DNA of 64,000 bases, taken from contig NZ_VJWL01000001.1 of NCBI RefSeq assembly GCF_007096385.1, forward strand, positions 620,001 to 684,000. The letters are read 5' to 3'. Of this stretch, positions 27,963 to 37,113 are shown piece after piece. The notes beneath the pieces were generated by a model, which was given only the letters and a program-made list of their open reading frames with translations, did no database searches and was not told the DNA's origin. Each line of letters opens with the position of its first letter. Position 1 is the stretch's first letter. This DNA is from Aliidiomarina halalkaliphila. Lineage in GTDB: Bacteria; Pseudomonadota; Gammaproteobacteria; Enterobacterales; Alteromonadaceae. The translations under genes were made by a program, and so were the position numbers.

Positions 27963-28520
27963 CTATTCGCTGGCAGCACCAACGAGTTCATCACGGTTGC
28001 TGCGAAAACGCGCATCTTCCGACAACCAAATCCCCAGAAATCGTTCCGCGAACCCGTCTGCTTGGATAGAGCCAAGTAACCCTGTTTCCCCATGAAAATA
28101 CGTGGTCCCGTTGCCCAAGGTATGGGCCACAATACAATCGCCACGCTCTACATCGGGCCAGATTTTCGCCAGCTCTTGGAGCCAAGATTTTTTCTCTTCA
28201 TCAATCGTATAGCCCATACGTTCCCACTCATCGCGGGTTTGATCCACTAAGGTATTGGCAGTAAAGGAACGTCCGTAATTGATACGTAAGGCAACAGCTT
28301 GCGCATCAGAATGGCGGCCGGTATCTGTGTATAATTGGGCGTCGTAAATACGAAATAGCATAACGCGAAGACGTGTCTCCCCTACCTTTTCCCAATCCAC
28401 CTGGCTGTACTCTGCTTCCCACATCTGTTCAGCACAGCGTCCATAATCTGAAGCAAGTGCCGTACCCGAGGCGCAGAGTATCGTTACACCCACAGCAAGT
28501 AACCCCATACAACGTTTCAT
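27963..28520 (-). CDS. Chalcone isomerase-like exported protein
   Basis: About 185 residues with a signal peptide (GLLAVGVTILCASGTALA) and a chalcone-isomerase-fold domain (EKVGETRLRVMLFRIYDAQLYTDTGR, ALRINYGRSFTANTLVDQTRDEWERMG, GDCIVAHTLGNGTTYFHGETGLLGSI, FAERFLGIWLSEDARF). Bacterial members are not flavonoid enzymes; a fatty-acid or isoprenoid-binding role is presumed. Start: ATG 28520 has AGGAGG four bases upstream; the adjacent ATG 28523 lies too close to it. Part of the photo-oxidative stress operon. Confidence 0.85.
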   Translation of the reverse strand: MKRCMGLLAVGVTILCASGTALASDYGRCAEQMWEAEYSQVDWEKVGETRLRVMLFRIYDAQLYTDTGRHSDAQAVALRINYGRSFTANTLVDQTRDEWERMGYTIDEEKKSWLQELAKIWPDVERGDCIVAHTLGNGTTYFHGETGLLGSIQADGFAERFLGIWLSEDARFRSNRDELVGAASE

Positions 28521-28561
28521 CATTCCTCCTACGCAACGCGAGCGCACGAATCACCATGAAC

Positions 28562-29062
28562 TTACTTACGGGATTTTAGGGCCTCTGGATTGACCAAGCG
28601 TGAAATAAATATCATGAGCAGTGCCCATGCTATTGCGTAAACCGCTATCACCCAAGGCACGGGGAGAAGAAGTTCTGCAGCGCCGAAGCGAGCACCCGCA
28701 AGATAGGTCACGGGACCAAATATTGCTCCCGCAATAGCCGCAAGTAGGTAACGGCGGTGTAACCAATCGAATACCACCAAGGCCATTCCAGTGAATCCGA
28801 CCCAAAGCAGATAAAGCCACGCAGGAATGCCATTGGTTCCGGTAAATTGAATCACGCCGAATAGGACGGTGAGCCATTCCACCAATAGTCCCACGAGTAA
28901 AATAGCAATAAAGGCGCGGCGTTGCCGCCATAGAGCGGCAGGGGTAGCGGCAAACATGACAGCAATCATTAGCGCCGTGAGCCACAGCCAAGGATCACGC
29001 CCCCAGACGGCGCTTAACCACACCCCATCAAAGATGACAAAAGCGATAATGCGTGGGTTCAT
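28562..29062 (-). CDS. DUF2878 family membrane protein
   Basis: Integral membrane protein of 166 residues with five or six helices (starting MNPRIIAFVIFDGVWLSAVWG), matching DUF2878 in size and the acidic motif LLVEWLTVLFGVIQFTG. The frame opens far upstream inside cfa, but ATG 29062, one nucleotide after the cfa stop, gives the family N-terminus. Found next to cfa in ChrR-type regulons in other gammaproteobacteria. Function unknown. Confidence 0.85.
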   Translation of the reverse strand: MNPRIIAFVIFDGVWLSAVWGRDPWLWLTALMIAVMFAATPAALWRQRRAFIAILLVGLLVEWLTVLFGVIQFTGTNGIPAWLYLLWVGFTGMALVVFDWLHRRYLLAAIAGAIFGPVTYLAGARFGAAELLLPVPWVIAVYAIAWALLMIFISRLVNPEALKSRK

Positions 29063-29063
29063 A

Positions 29064-30311
29064 TTAGCTCGCGTGGGAGGCTTTGGTAGCCTTGAGTTGC
29101 ACCGCCGAAATGGTGCGCTGTAAAAAGCCACCTTCGCAATAGCACAAGTAGTAGTTCCAAAGGCGGGCGAAACGGTCATCGTAACCGAATGCCTTCAGTT
29201 CCTCTGCTCGATGGTTAAATCGAATCCGCCAATCGCGTAAGGTGTGAGCATAATCAAATCCAATATCCGTTAATTCCCGCATCACAAGCTGCGTATGCTT
29301 GCGGAACATACGACTGACCAGCTCCACAGACGGCAAATACCCCCCAGGAAAGATATGTTTCTGGATAAAATCCACGTTGCGGTTATAACTATCCAAACGC
29401 TGATCTGCAATGGTGATTGCTTGTAGCACCATGGTGCCACCGGGTTTCAATAAATCGTTACACTTTTTAAAGAACACAGGCATGTATTCAGCGCCCACGG
29501 CTTCAATCATCTCCACCGACACCAACTTATCGTACTGCCCCTGCAGATCTCGATAGTCTTCTTTAAGAAGGGTGATTTTATCTTCAAGGCCTTCCTGTTT
29601 TACAAGAATTTGCGCGTGTTGGTACTGTGCTTCAGAGATGGTCGTGGTGGTTACGCGGCAACCATAGTGTTTGGCCGCAAAAATCGCCAACCCGGCCCAA
29701 CCGGTGCCAATTTCTACCAAATGATCGTCTGGCGTGAGGGCGAGCATATCGCACAAGCGCGCGAGCTTGGCCTCTTGCGCTTGTTCCAAGGTGGTATCAT
29801 GCGACGGATAGACCGCACTTGAATACTGCATACGACTATCCAAGAAACGCTCATAGAGCTCGTTGCCAAGGTCATAATGAGCTGCAATATTCTCTTTGGC
29901 GCGGGTTTTACTATTTCTACGACGCAAATGTGTGATGCGTTGGAGCGGCCAGCTCAACCAAGCCAGCTTTTTTTCAAGGCGATCCATGACATGCAAATTC
30001 GCCGCAAATAATTCAATCACTTTCGTAAGATCAGGGGATGTCCATTCACCCGCAACAAAAGATTCGCCAGCGCCGATATCACCTTCAAACAGAAAACGCC
30101 GATAGGTGGCCGCGGACTGAATATCAATCACCGCTGCTGGGCTTGCACCACGTTTTCCGAAGCGCCCTACTTCCTCACCTTGTTCTAGAATTCGCAGCTC
30201 ACCTTCTGCAAGCTGATTTAACACCTTAAACAACAGCTGCCGAGTGAAACGCTCAATACGTGACATTTCACCGGATTCCATTAAAGCCGTATTTCCTTGC
30301 GACATTCTCAT
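29064..30311 (-). CDS. cfa: Cyclopropane-fatty-acyl-phospholipid synthase family methyltransferase
   Basis: SAM-dependent enzyme that adds a methylene to unsaturated phospholipid acyl chains, about 415 residues. The C-terminal methyltransferase shows ENIAAHYDLGNELYERFLD, LVEIGTGWAGLAIFAAKHYG (SAM site), VSVEMIEAVG, FIQKHIFPGGYLPS and LWNYYLCYCEGGF. ATG 30311 has AAGGA 8 nt upstream and follows the DUF1365 stop by one base. In the operon it lies with DUF1365 and a flavin oxidoreductase, its usual partners. Cyclopropanation protects unsaturated lipids, fitting singlet-oxygen control. Closely related enzymes make furan fatty acids in other bacteria, so the product could differ. Confidence 0.92.
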   Translation of the reverse strand: MRMSQGNTALMESGEMSRIERFTRQLLFKVLNQLAEGELRILEQGEEVGRFGKRGASPAAVIDIQSAATYRRFLFEGDIGAGESFVAGEWTSPDLTKVIELFAANLHVMDRLEKKLAWLSWPLQRITHLRRRNSKTRAKENIAAHYDLGNELYERFLDSRMQYSSAVYPSHDTTLEQAQEAKLARLCDMLALTPDDHLVEIGTGWAGLAIFAAKHYGCRVTTTTISEAQYQHAQILVKQEGLEDKITLLKEDYRDLQGQYDKLVSVEMIEAVGAEYMPVFFKKCNDLLKPGGTMVLQAITIADQRLDSYNRNVDFIQKHIFPGGYLPSVELVSRMFRKHTQLVMRELTDIGFDYAHTLRDWRIRFNHRAEELKAFGYDDRFARLWNYYLCYCEGGFLQRTISAVQLKATKASHAS

Positions 30312-30312
30312 A

Positions 30313-31149
30313 CTAAGATTCCTTGGAGCGGCTGTTCGCGCCGTTATCTGAAACTTTGTTGTTGGGCTTACCCGGGTGCCCATAGAACGGCACCCGTTTG
30401 ATCAATAATTTCAATGCTTGCCAATAAATCCCACCGAGAATTTTTAAAATCATCAATGGGTGTCGTCTAAATACGTTGCGAATCGTACTCTGGTTCAATG
30501 GTTCACGGGTTAAGGCAAGACTGGCGTCAAAATGTTTCTCATCAACGTGGCATTCAATGTGCACGAGTAAAGGGCTCCCGGTATCCATCGACGGTTTCGT
30601 GAGGCGCCAGTGATACCGCATATTCATCGGGTTAAAGGGAGAGACGTGAAACGCTTTCTCGTGATCACGCACATCGCTAAGATCTAATAAATAATAATGC
30701 CGTTCGTTCCAAGGCGTATTACTTACCTCAGCAAGCATATAGCGAAACTCACCTTGATTATCGCGCAGGTAGTAACAGTTAATAGGGCTAAAGAAGAGCC
30801 CAAAGGTACGAATATTTCCTAAGAAAAACACGGTGCCTATTACCGGTTTCCCGGCTAACTCCGCCATTTTGTGACGAACCGCATCGGCGAGCGTATGACA
30901 ATCGGCAATGCTGCCATTGCGCGGTACACTGGGGACGTAATCAGGCTCATGAAAGCGAAAATAAGCGCGCTTGTGACTCGTTGACAAGAGTTTGGATTGA
31001 CGCTCTGCAGCGTCCAGGGCGTCAAGGTTAAACCACCACTGCATCACGCGATAATTAAAACGGTGGGATTTTGGGGTAAAACGTCGGTGTCGAACATTCC
31101 CCCAATAAATACCGTGCCCTGCAGCCTGTTCAGACATGTCTTTACTCAT
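30313..31149 (-). CDS. DUF1365 family protein
   Basis: A 278-residue protein of the DUF1365 family: [23 protein letters not shown] at the N-terminus, [56 protein letters not shown] and a hydrophobic C-terminal helix ([18 protein letters not shown]). It is almost always coupled with an FAD-dependent oxidoreductase and cfa, as here, where its ATG overlaps the oxidoreductase stop by 4 nt. Probably part of a fatty-acid-modifying set at the membrane; chemistry unproven. Confidence 0.9.
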   Translation of the reverse strand: MSKDMSEQAAGHGIYWGNVRHRRFTPKSHRFNYRVMQWWFNLDALDAAERQSKLLSTSHKRAYFRFHEPDYVPSVPRNGSIADCHTLADAVRHKMAELAGKPVIGTVFFLGNIRTFGLFFSPINCYYLRDNQGEFRYMLAEVSNTPWNERHYYLLDLSDVRDHEKAFHVSPFNPMNMRYHWRLTKPSMDTGSPLLVHIECHVDEKHFDASLALTREPLNQSTIRNVFRRHPLMILKILGGIYWQALKLLIKRVPFYGHPGKPNNKVSDNGANSRSKES

Positions 31150-32462
31150 ACAGCGCCTTTCATCTGATGTAGCGCAGCATTGCCCGCATCATCCGGCCCT
31201 TCTATGCCGAAGCGATGGGCGATATCTACAGCACTGCGCACCCCGTCTTCATGAAAGCCGCTGTACCAATAGGCACCGCAAAAATGGGTGTGGCGTTTAC
31301 CACAAATTTCTAGTCGTCGTTGCCGTTTTGCAAATGAATCCACGGAATACACCGGATGGGCGTAGGTAAATCGCCGTAAGATCCTATTGGGATCAATCGC
31401 AGCGGTATTATTGAGCGTCACGCAGAACGTTTTCGATGGGTGCGTGATTCCCTGCAAAATATTCATGTTGTACGTCACCGTGGCAGGGTGAAGCTCCCCA
31501 TCTTTGTGTTGTGGTAATAGGTAATTCCAACTGGCCCAAGCGGCTTTGCGTTTCGGTAACTGCGAGATATCCGTATGCAAGACCACATCGTTATCTTGGT
31601 ATGGAATTCCACCAAGAATTTCTTTCTCTTCCGATGACGGATCAGCAAGCAACGCCAAGGCTTGAGCACTATGGCACGCGAATATCACTTCATCAAAATT
31701 TTCTTCGCGGCCGTCGCTATGCACTATGACCACGCCTTTATCCAATCGACTGACGGTGGCAATGCGAGCATTTAATTGAATGCGATCGGCAAAGGCTGCG
31801 GTTAATGCCGGAATATAAGAGCGTGAACCGCCTTCAATGACATGCCACTGAGGCCGATCACTGATATTAAGAAGCCCGTGGTTCATGAAAAAGCGTAAGA
31901 AAAACTGCAGCGGGAAATTCGCCGCTTCCTTAAGACTTGCCGACCAAATTGCCGCACACATGGGATACAGGTAGTTGTGCCTAAACTCCTGACCCAAAGC
32001 GAGTTCATCGACAAATTGAGATAAGGTCTGCTGTGCTAAATCTGCTTCTGAGCGATTACTAAATGCCTGTTTCGCCTGATCGTTAAAGCGCACAATATCC
32101 CGCAGCATACGGTAAAAACGAGGGCGCAAAAAGTTACGTTTTTGCGCAAACAAGGTCCAAAGGCTATGTCCGTTATACTCAAGACCAGAATTTGGATTCT
32201 GTACACTGAACGACATTTCCGTATCTTTCCAGGCAACCTGATTCTGCTTCAATAAAGCCTTGAAGTGCGGGTAAGTTCGATCATTAAACACGATAAAGCC
32301 CGTGTCTATTGCAAAGCGCTGTCCATCGAGGTCCACATCCACGGTTGCTGTATGTCCGCCCACGTAATTATTCTTCTCAAACAAAAACACATCGTGTTTT
32401 TGTGACAGCAAATGGGCCGCGGTGATTCCTGCGACGCCTCCCCCAATAACTGCAATTTTCAT
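31146..32462 (-). CDS. FAD-dependent amine-oxidase-like oxidoreductase
   Basis: Flavoprotein of 438 residues with the dinucleotide motif [54 protein letters not shown] and a C-terminal FAD segment ([17 protein letters not shown]). The family is linked to DUF1365 and cfa and is presumed to act on lipid acyl chains. ATG 32462 has AGGA upstream and is preferred to the TTG at 32480. A gap of about 78 nt separates it from the SDR gene upstream, without a clear promoter or terminator. Confidence 0.9.
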   Translation of the reverse strand: MKIAVIGGGVAGITAAHLLSQKHDVFLFEKNNYVGGHTATVDVDLDGQRFAIDTGFIVFNDRTYPHFKALLKQNQVAWKDTEMSFSVQNPNSGLEYNGHSLWTLFAQKRNFLRPRFYRMLRDIVRFNDQAKQAFSNRSEADLAQQTLSQFVDELALGQEFRHNYLYPMCAAIWSASLKEAANFPLQFFLRFFMNHGLLNISDRPQWHVIEGGSRSYIPALTAAFADRIQLNARIATVSRLDKGVVIVHSDGREENFDEVIFACHSAQALALLADPSSEEKEILGGIPYQDNDVVLHTDISQLPKRKAAWASWNYLLPQHKDGELHPATVTYNMNILQGITHPSKTFCVTLNNTAAIDPNRILRRFTYAHPVYSVDSFAKRQRRLEICGKRHTHFCGAYWYSGFHEDGVRSAVDIAHRFGIEGPDDAGNAALHQMKGAV

Positions 32463-32540
32463 ATATCGTCCTGAAGCCAAACACCGTTTGTATGTGTCTC
32501 ACGCCAACCCGTAACTAAATCACGGGAAAAGCACTGACAA

Positions 32541-33281
32541 TTAAGACTGCTTCATACGTGTTGCAAGGTAGTTTTGGATCCCTCGGGGTAAGCGTTCTAA
32601 TAAAGAAAGTATGCCTCCAAACAGCCGAGGAAAGGCAATATGTGATTTCCCTTTAGCGATGCCTCGCCGTATCGCTAAGGAAGCGTGTTCGACAGATACC
32701 CGCATCGGCATCTCAAAGTCATTTTTGTCCGTGAGTGGCGTTTTCACAAAGCCTGGAGATATCGTGATGACCTGAACACCGTTTTGTCCTATATCGGCTT
32801 GCAGGGAACGAGCAAAATAATGAATCGCCGCTTTACTGGCGCCGTATGCTTCTGCGCGGACAAAGGGAAACTGACGTGCCATGCTATCGACGATGGCTAT
32901 TTTGCTCGATACAGGCATACGCGCTAGTAATGCCTGCAAGCAATACACCACGCCAAAAAAATTAGCAGCGAATACACGTTCAACTAAGGCCGCATCAAAA
33001 TGCAAAGGATCATCAATGTATTCGCATACACCCGCATTTAAAATGGCAACGGTGATCTCCTGCTCACGCAAAAAGTCCGAGAGCACTCTGGTCGTCTGCG
33101 CCCGATCGGTGACATCGAATGCGAGGGTCAGAACCTTCCCTTGATGGGCCTTGCAATCATCTTTCACTCCCGCAAGCTTCTCCAGATTACGACCACAGGC
33201 AACCACATCCGCGCCTGACTTCGTGTAATCTTCCACTAATTGGCGCCCAATACCTGAGGTTGCACCGGTAATTAAGATCAT
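32541..33281 (-). CDS. Short-chain dehydrogenase/reductase
   Basis: Classical SDR of 246 residues: cofactor motif TGATSGIGRQL, NAG motif LNAGVCEY, catalytic Ser in IVDSMARQF and YGASKAA (Tyr-X3-Lys), then SPGFVKTPLTDKN. The substrate is unknown. Its ATG overlaps the stop of the NTF2-like gene by 4 nt. SDR genes recur in photolyase/cfa clusters. Confidence 0.9.
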   Translation of the reverse strand: MILITGATSGIGRQLVEDYTKSGADVVACGRNLEKLAGVKDDCKAHQGKVLTLAFDVTDRAQTTRVLSDFLREQEITVAILNAGVCEYIDDPLHFDAALVERVFAANFFGVVYCLQALLARMPVSSKIAIVDSMARQFPFVRAEAYGASKAAIHYFARSLQADIGQNGVQVITISPGFVKTPLTDKNDFEMPMRVSVEHASLAIRRGIAKGKSHIAFPRLFGGILSLLERLPRGIQNYLATRMKQS

Positions 33282-33739
33282 GTGAAGTCCACCATACGTT
33301 TGCGAATTTTACCCAAGGCCCAACCTAATATCGGTACATGGTCGTACACCATGGACCCAAGATCGTAATAGTCCACTTGATGGCGAATACTGTGGCTATC
33401 TTCAGCAAACACGAGATGACTGGTTCCTGGAACAACAATCTCCCTACCCCCGGCAAGTTTCTCGTGATGAAGACGCATTTGCCACACCACGAACGCATGT
33501 TTGGCATTAATCATTTCTTCATGGATCGCAAAGTGACATGAAGTTACGTTCGCAAGCCCGTGCTCGAGATAGCTGTGTAAATGCTCTAATCCATTCACCT
33601 GAGTGACAGGATCTACAAAGCTCACCTCCTTATGATAAATCTCTCCCAAATCGCTTAACGAATCGAGGCTAAGGTCATCATAGAAATGTTTGAATTTATC
33701 GACGAGATCCCGCCGTTCCTTCGTTTTAATTGTTGCCAT
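33278..33739 (-). CDS. NTF2-like (SnoaL-type) protein
   Basis: A 153-residue single-domain alpha+beta cone protein: DKFKHFYDDLSLDSLSDLGEIYHKEVSFVDPVTQVNGLEHLHSYLE is a typical NTF2-like N-terminus, followed by VVWQMRLHHEKLAGG, VPGTSHLVF and QVDYYDLGSMVYDHVPILGWALG. It could be an enzyme or binding protein; nothing specific can be said. It overlaps the 3' end of the photolyase gene by 14 nt. Confidence 0.85.
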   Translation of the reverse strand: MATIKTKERRDLVDKFKHFYDDLSLDSLSDLGEIYHKEVSFVDPVTQVNGLEHLHSYLEHGLANVTSCHFAIHEEMINAKHAFVVWQMRLHHEKLAGGREIVVPGTSHLVFAEDSHSIRHQVDYYDLGSMVYDHVPILGWALGKIRKRMVDFT

Positions 33740-35177
33740 GTTTCACCTGCTTAAAGTTCGCGATAAATCGTTCACGCGCTTCTTTGTGATTTACCATCGG
33801 CGCTGGGTATGAATTATCCGGATCATATTGCCGCAACCACTGATGAGGTTCATGTATATGTTTGATCGGCACGTCCTTGAGTTCAGGCAACCAACGGCGA
33901 ATATACACCCCATCAGGGTCCACTTTCTCGCTTTGCCGAGTAGGATTAAATACCCGAAAATAAGGCACTGCATCGGTACCGGTCGAGGCGCTCCATTGCC
34001 ACCCACCATTGTTTGCGGGGAAACTGCCATCGATTAAATTTCGCATAAACCACTGTTCTCCCAGGCGCCAATCCATGTGCAAATCTTTGGTAAGAAAATT
34101 TGCGACAATCATGCGTACACGATTATGCATCCATCCGGTTTTCGCCAATTGGCGCATGCCCGCATCAACGATGGGATATCCCGTCTGCCCCTCGCACCAT
34201 GCCTGAAAGGCTTTTTCATCCTTGCGCCATGGATAATTGTCAGTTTCTTCTTGAAATGGTTTATGTCGAGATAATCGCGGCACATGAAACATCAGATGCT
34301 GGTAAAACTCGCGCCAGGCTAACTCAGAGAGCCATGTATGCATCCCTTCCGAGAGTCCAGAGGGGAACTCTGGCGCTTGCTTTTGCAGAAAATGAGCTGC
34401 GATCCGCGGTGAAATAGCACCGATCTCCCAATAAGGAGATAGCTGGGATGTGCCTACTTCACTGGGCAAATCTCTGAGATGATGGTAGTGATCCGCTTTC
34501 TCACGTACATACACCGATACTTTCTGGCGAATTTGGGCCTCACCCACAAGCCAATCATCGGTGTGTCGACATTGCCCAGGAATATCATCAGGAACTCGCA
34601 CATCAATGGTGGGCGCAGAATTATCACTACCGTCAGGAATCACGCTGCGCTGGTAGGGTCCCGGTAAACCCGCTGTGACCAACTCCTCTTTCCATGCTCG
34701 AAAAAACGGTGTAAACATGCGATAAAAACTACCGGTTCCCGATTGAATCCGTTCCGGAGCCACCAATAGATTGCTATCGTATTGAACCACTTGGATGCCT
34801 ACTTCCTCAGCGTTCACGCATAACCTATGATCGCGCTGCCGTTCATGCAGCGGATACTCGCGATTAATATAAATCGCTTGTACGTCCTGCTTTGTGGCAT
34901 ACGCGACTATGTAGTCGACACTATCCTTAAAACTGGCCACCGTATGCACATGCAAGCTGTGCCCCCGTTCTGCGAGATCATTTGCAAGGCATTGCAGTTG
35001 ACGATGATACAGCGACCACTTTGCCGCCGACCAATCATGGGCGCGCCATGTATCTGGGGTGCGCACCACAACAAAGTTGAGGCGTTCATGATTCGACGCT
35101 GCTCCGTAGATGGCGTCATTATCGAGTAGCCGCAAATCATTACGCAGCCATACCAACGCCTTGCTATTAGAGCCCAT
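33726..35177 (-). CDS. phrB: Deoxyribodipyrimidine photo-lyase (class I CPD photolyase)
   Basis: Light-driven repair of cyclobutane pyrimidine dimers. The 483-residue protein has an N-terminal alpha/beta antenna domain (ALVWLRNDLRLLDNDAI) and a C-terminal FAD domain with ELAWREFYQHLMFHVP, WCEGQTGYPIVDAGMRQL, TGWMHNRVRMIVANFLTKDL and DGSFPANNGGWQWSASTGTD. These are canonical for class I photolyases rather than DASH cryptochromes. It overlaps the upstream DUF523/DUF1722 gene by 11 nt. Expression is expected to follow the ECF sigma/ChrR pair through the operon promoter at 36168-36195. Confidence 0.95.
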   Translation of the reverse strand: MGSNSKALVWLRNDLRLLDNDAIYGAASNHERLNFVVVRTPDTWRAHDWSAAKWSLYHRQLQCLANDLAERGHSLHVHTVASFKDSVDYIVAYATKQDVQAIYINREYPLHERQRDHRLCVNAEEVGIQVVQYDSNLLVAPERIQSGTGSFYRMFTPFFRAWKEELVTAGLPGPYQRSVIPDGSDNSAPTIDVRVPDDIPGQCRHTDDWLVGEAQIRQKVSVYVREKADHYHHLRDLPSEVGTSQLSPYWEIGAISPRIAAHFLQKQAPEFPSGLSEGMHTWLSELAWREFYQHLMFHVPRLSRHKPFQEETDNYPWRKDEKAFQAWCEGQTGYPIVDAGMRQLAKTGWMHNRVRMIVANFLTKDLHMDWRLGEQWFMRNLIDGSFPANNGGWQWSASTGTDAVPYFRVFNPTRQSEKVDPDGVYIRRWLPELKDVPIKHIHEPHQWLRQYDPDNSYPAPMVNHKEARERFIANFKQVKHGNN

Positions 35178-36099
35178 AACGCAGCTTCAGATCATTTGGA
35201 TAGGGTTGAAAATAGGATTGCGTCTGCAAATACGCATCTGGATATTGGCGCAAATAGCTATTCATTAACGTAAGCGGTGCCGCGAGTGGCTCTTCACCAT
35301 GCCGATAGCGCAGGATTAAATCAGTTAATTCTTGCCGTTGCACATCGTTTAACTGATCCGAAAAATAGCCTTGAATATGCTGCAGTACATTGGTGTGGTC
35401 ACGGCGACTTGCAGGCGCACTCAAGGCACCCATCAAAGTTTCAATATAACGGGTAGCGAATTCGTCAGAAAGCGCGCTGACTTCCCCTAGTTCACGCCCT
35501 AACCGACGGTAAGTTGGCTGGTCATGTGCTAATAACAAAAGTTTGTGACGTGCATGAAACTCATACAGATCACGCTTACTCACAGGCTTCGGCAACGATT
35601 TCCAATCGTGATACACATACAAACGCAGCACAAAGTTTTCCCGTAACAAAGGATCATTCAAACGACCATCCTCCTCCATCGGCATGGCTGGAAACATGCG
35701 TCGGAGTTCTGCTGCAAATATGCCCATGCCCTCTTTGCGATTTGCGTTGCTCTCTTCGTCGTAAACCCGAACGCGCTCCATGCCACAGCTCGGTGATTTT
35801 GCGCAGAGGATATATCCACTCAGCTTGACTAGTTGGCTTTCACGAACGCGCGCAAATGCAGCCAGCTGCTCTGTAACATTCTCGCCAGTTTTTTGCACCA
35901 CTGCCTGCGGCGCGTCGGAATCCCCCACCAATCGTATCGTTGGGCGAGGCACCGACATACCGATCCCGACTTCCGGGCAAAGCGGCAAATACTCCACATG
36001 CTTCCCTAAATCTTGCTGACAAAACGACGAGGCTTTGTGGCCCCCATCGTAGCGGACTTTCTGGCCTAACAAACATGCGCTAATGCCCACATATATCAA
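35167..36099 (-). CDS. DUF523-DUF1722 fusion protein (TudS-like desulfurase plus YbgA domain)
   Basis: A 310-residue two-domain protein. The N-terminal part (about 1-155) is DUF523 with GISACLLGQKVRYDGGHK, LPLCPEVGIGMSVPRP and CAKSPSCGMERVRVY; the conserved cysteines match the [4Fe-4S] ligand positions of the thiouracil desulfurase TudS family. The C-terminal part (about 170-305) is DUF1722/YbgA with FHARHKLLLLAHDQPTYRRLG and LTLMNSYLRQYPDAYLQTQSYFQPYP. E. coli YbgA neighbours phr as well. First gene of the operon. A role in clearing sulfur-modified bases is inferred from the TudS resemblance. Confidence 0.88.
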   Translation of the reverse strand: MIYVGISACLLGQKVRYDGGHKASSFCQQDLGKHVEYLPLCPEVGIGMSVPRPTIRLVGDSDAPQAVVQKTGENVTEQLAAFARVRESQLVKLSGYILCAKSPSCGMERVRVYDEESNANRKEGMGIFAAELRRMFPAMPMEEDGRLNDPLLRENFVLRLYVYHDWKSLPKPVSKRDLYEFHARHKLLLLAHDQPTYRRLGRELGEVSALSDEFATRYIETLMGALSAPASRRDHTNVLQHIQGYFSDQLNDVQRQELTDLILRYRHGEEPLAAPLTLMNSYLRQYPDAYLQTQSYFQPYPNDLKLRYGL

Positions 36100-36167
36100 A
36101 GCTATTACTCCTATTTCCCTATCATATTTACGCCGCGTTTTATGCTGCTTACATAACGATAGAATGA

Positions 36168-36195
36168 ATTACGTAGATTTACACCTCTAGGATTG
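36168..36195 (-). promoter_or_regulatory. ECF(ChrR-type) promoter of the photolyase/cfa operon
   Basis: On the minus strand CAATCC, a 16-nt spacer and CGTAAT lie about 70 nt before the first gene's ATG. It is the weakest -35 match of the three elements (ATCC core retained), but has the same spacer length and CGTAA -10 as the LON-gene element. Inferred. Confidence 0.6.
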
Positions 36196-36226
36196 CTTCT
36201 TCATCATAAAAATAATTGGTCAAAAT

Positions 36227-36254
36227 AGATCCACCTACTTTCATTTCACGTAAC
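36227..36254 (+). promoter_or_regulatory. ECF(ChrR-type) promoter of the LON-domain gene
   Basis: AGATCC, 16-nt spacer, CGTAAC, about 65 nt before the gene start. The pattern GATCC-N16-CGT matches the promoter class recognised by RpoE/ChrR-type ECF sigma factors. It is divergent from the photolyase promoter in the same 220-bp region. Confidence 0.65.
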
Positions 36255-36319
36255 TCTCTTCGATTTGTCACAAAAGCACCAGCGTTCTGGTGATTATGAA
36301 GTACTGTGGGTTACTCGCT

Positions 36320-36913
36320 ATGAATCAGGACCGTAAACAAACATTAGGATTATTTCCACTCACCTCCCATGTTTTGCCTGGAGGCCGGATGCAACTGCGC
36401 GTATATGAACCACGCTATCTGCGCATGGTTCGTGATGCCTTGCGTGCGCAGCAAGGGTTTGGCTTATGTATGCTCAATCCACATGGCTGCAAGGAAGACA
36501 ACAAACATATATATTCGGTGGGAACTTTGGTGCGTATTGTCGACTTCGAAAGTTTAGATGATGGCTGTTTAGGTATTACCATTGAAGGTAATCAGCTCTT
36601 TGATATTCAGTCGATCCGTACCGAGTCCGATGGCCTTCGGGTGGGCGATGTTCACCTCCGCCATCCCATCAACGGAGTGAGCGAAAGCGAGCAGGATCAG
36701 GAGTTACGCGTCCGCCTTCAAGAAGTATTTGAGTCCTATCCAGAGCTTGCTCAGCTGTATCCCCAGAAACAACTTAACGATCCAGTATGGGTATATCACC
36801 GATGGCTTGAAATCCTGCCCTTACAAGCAGATACCAAACAGAATCTGTTAAAAGACAATTACACCCAGTCGGTTCGTAATTTTCTGCAAGATTTATTTGC
36901 ACAAAACCAATGA
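36320..36913 (+). CDS. LON peptidase N-terminal (substrate-binding) domain protein
   Basis: Stand-alone LON N-terminal/PUA-like domain protein (COG2802 type) of about 197 residues: LGLFPLTSHVLPGGRMQLRVYEPRYLRMVRDAL, GTLVRIVDFESLDDGCLGITIEGNQLFDI, then a helical C-terminus. There is no ATPase or protease domain. Start: ATG 36320 is preferred to the frame opening at 36290; both ribosome sites are modest. It is preceded by an ECF-type promoter, suggesting it belongs to the same stress regulon. Role unknown. Confidence 0.87.
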   Translation: MNQDRKQTLGLFPLTSHVLPGGRMQLRVYEPRYLRMVRDALRAQQGFGLCMLNPHGCKEDNKHIYSVGTLVRIVDFESLDDGCLGITIEGNQLFDIQSIRTESDGLRVGDVHLRHPINGVSESEQDQELRVRLQEVFESYPELAQLYPQKQLNDPVWVYHRWLEILPLQADTKQNLLKDNYTQSVRNFLQDLFAQNQ

Positions 36914-36969
36914 GTTAAGCTTGTTTAGACACTTCAAGTTAAAAAGCCGCGAGAAAATCGCCGCCCATG

Positions 36970-36997
36970 TGATCCACTCATTCAAGACACACGTTAA
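36970..36997 (+). promoter_or_regulatory. ECF(ChrR-type) autoregulatory promoter of the sigma/chrR operon
   Basis: TGATCC, 16-nt spacer, CGTTAA, about 117 nt before the preferred sigma-factor start. TGATCC is the exact -35 sequence known for RpoE/ChrR-class promoters. It implies positive autoregulation. Confidence 0.7.
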
Positions 36998-37113
36998 AGA
37001 GATATGTGGAATTGGTGCTGTTGGGAAATAAGGCGTACACTACTATGCAAGTCATGCCAGAAAAGCGGAACACGCGTCAGTACATGAGCACAGTGCGAAG
37101 GGAACCCCAAGAG

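Noticed and set aside
28566-28991. Open 141-codon frame on the minus strand within the DUF2878 gene.
   Set aside because: It is an out-of-frame shadow; the DUF2878 frame has the family sequence, membrane helices and correct spacing to cfa.
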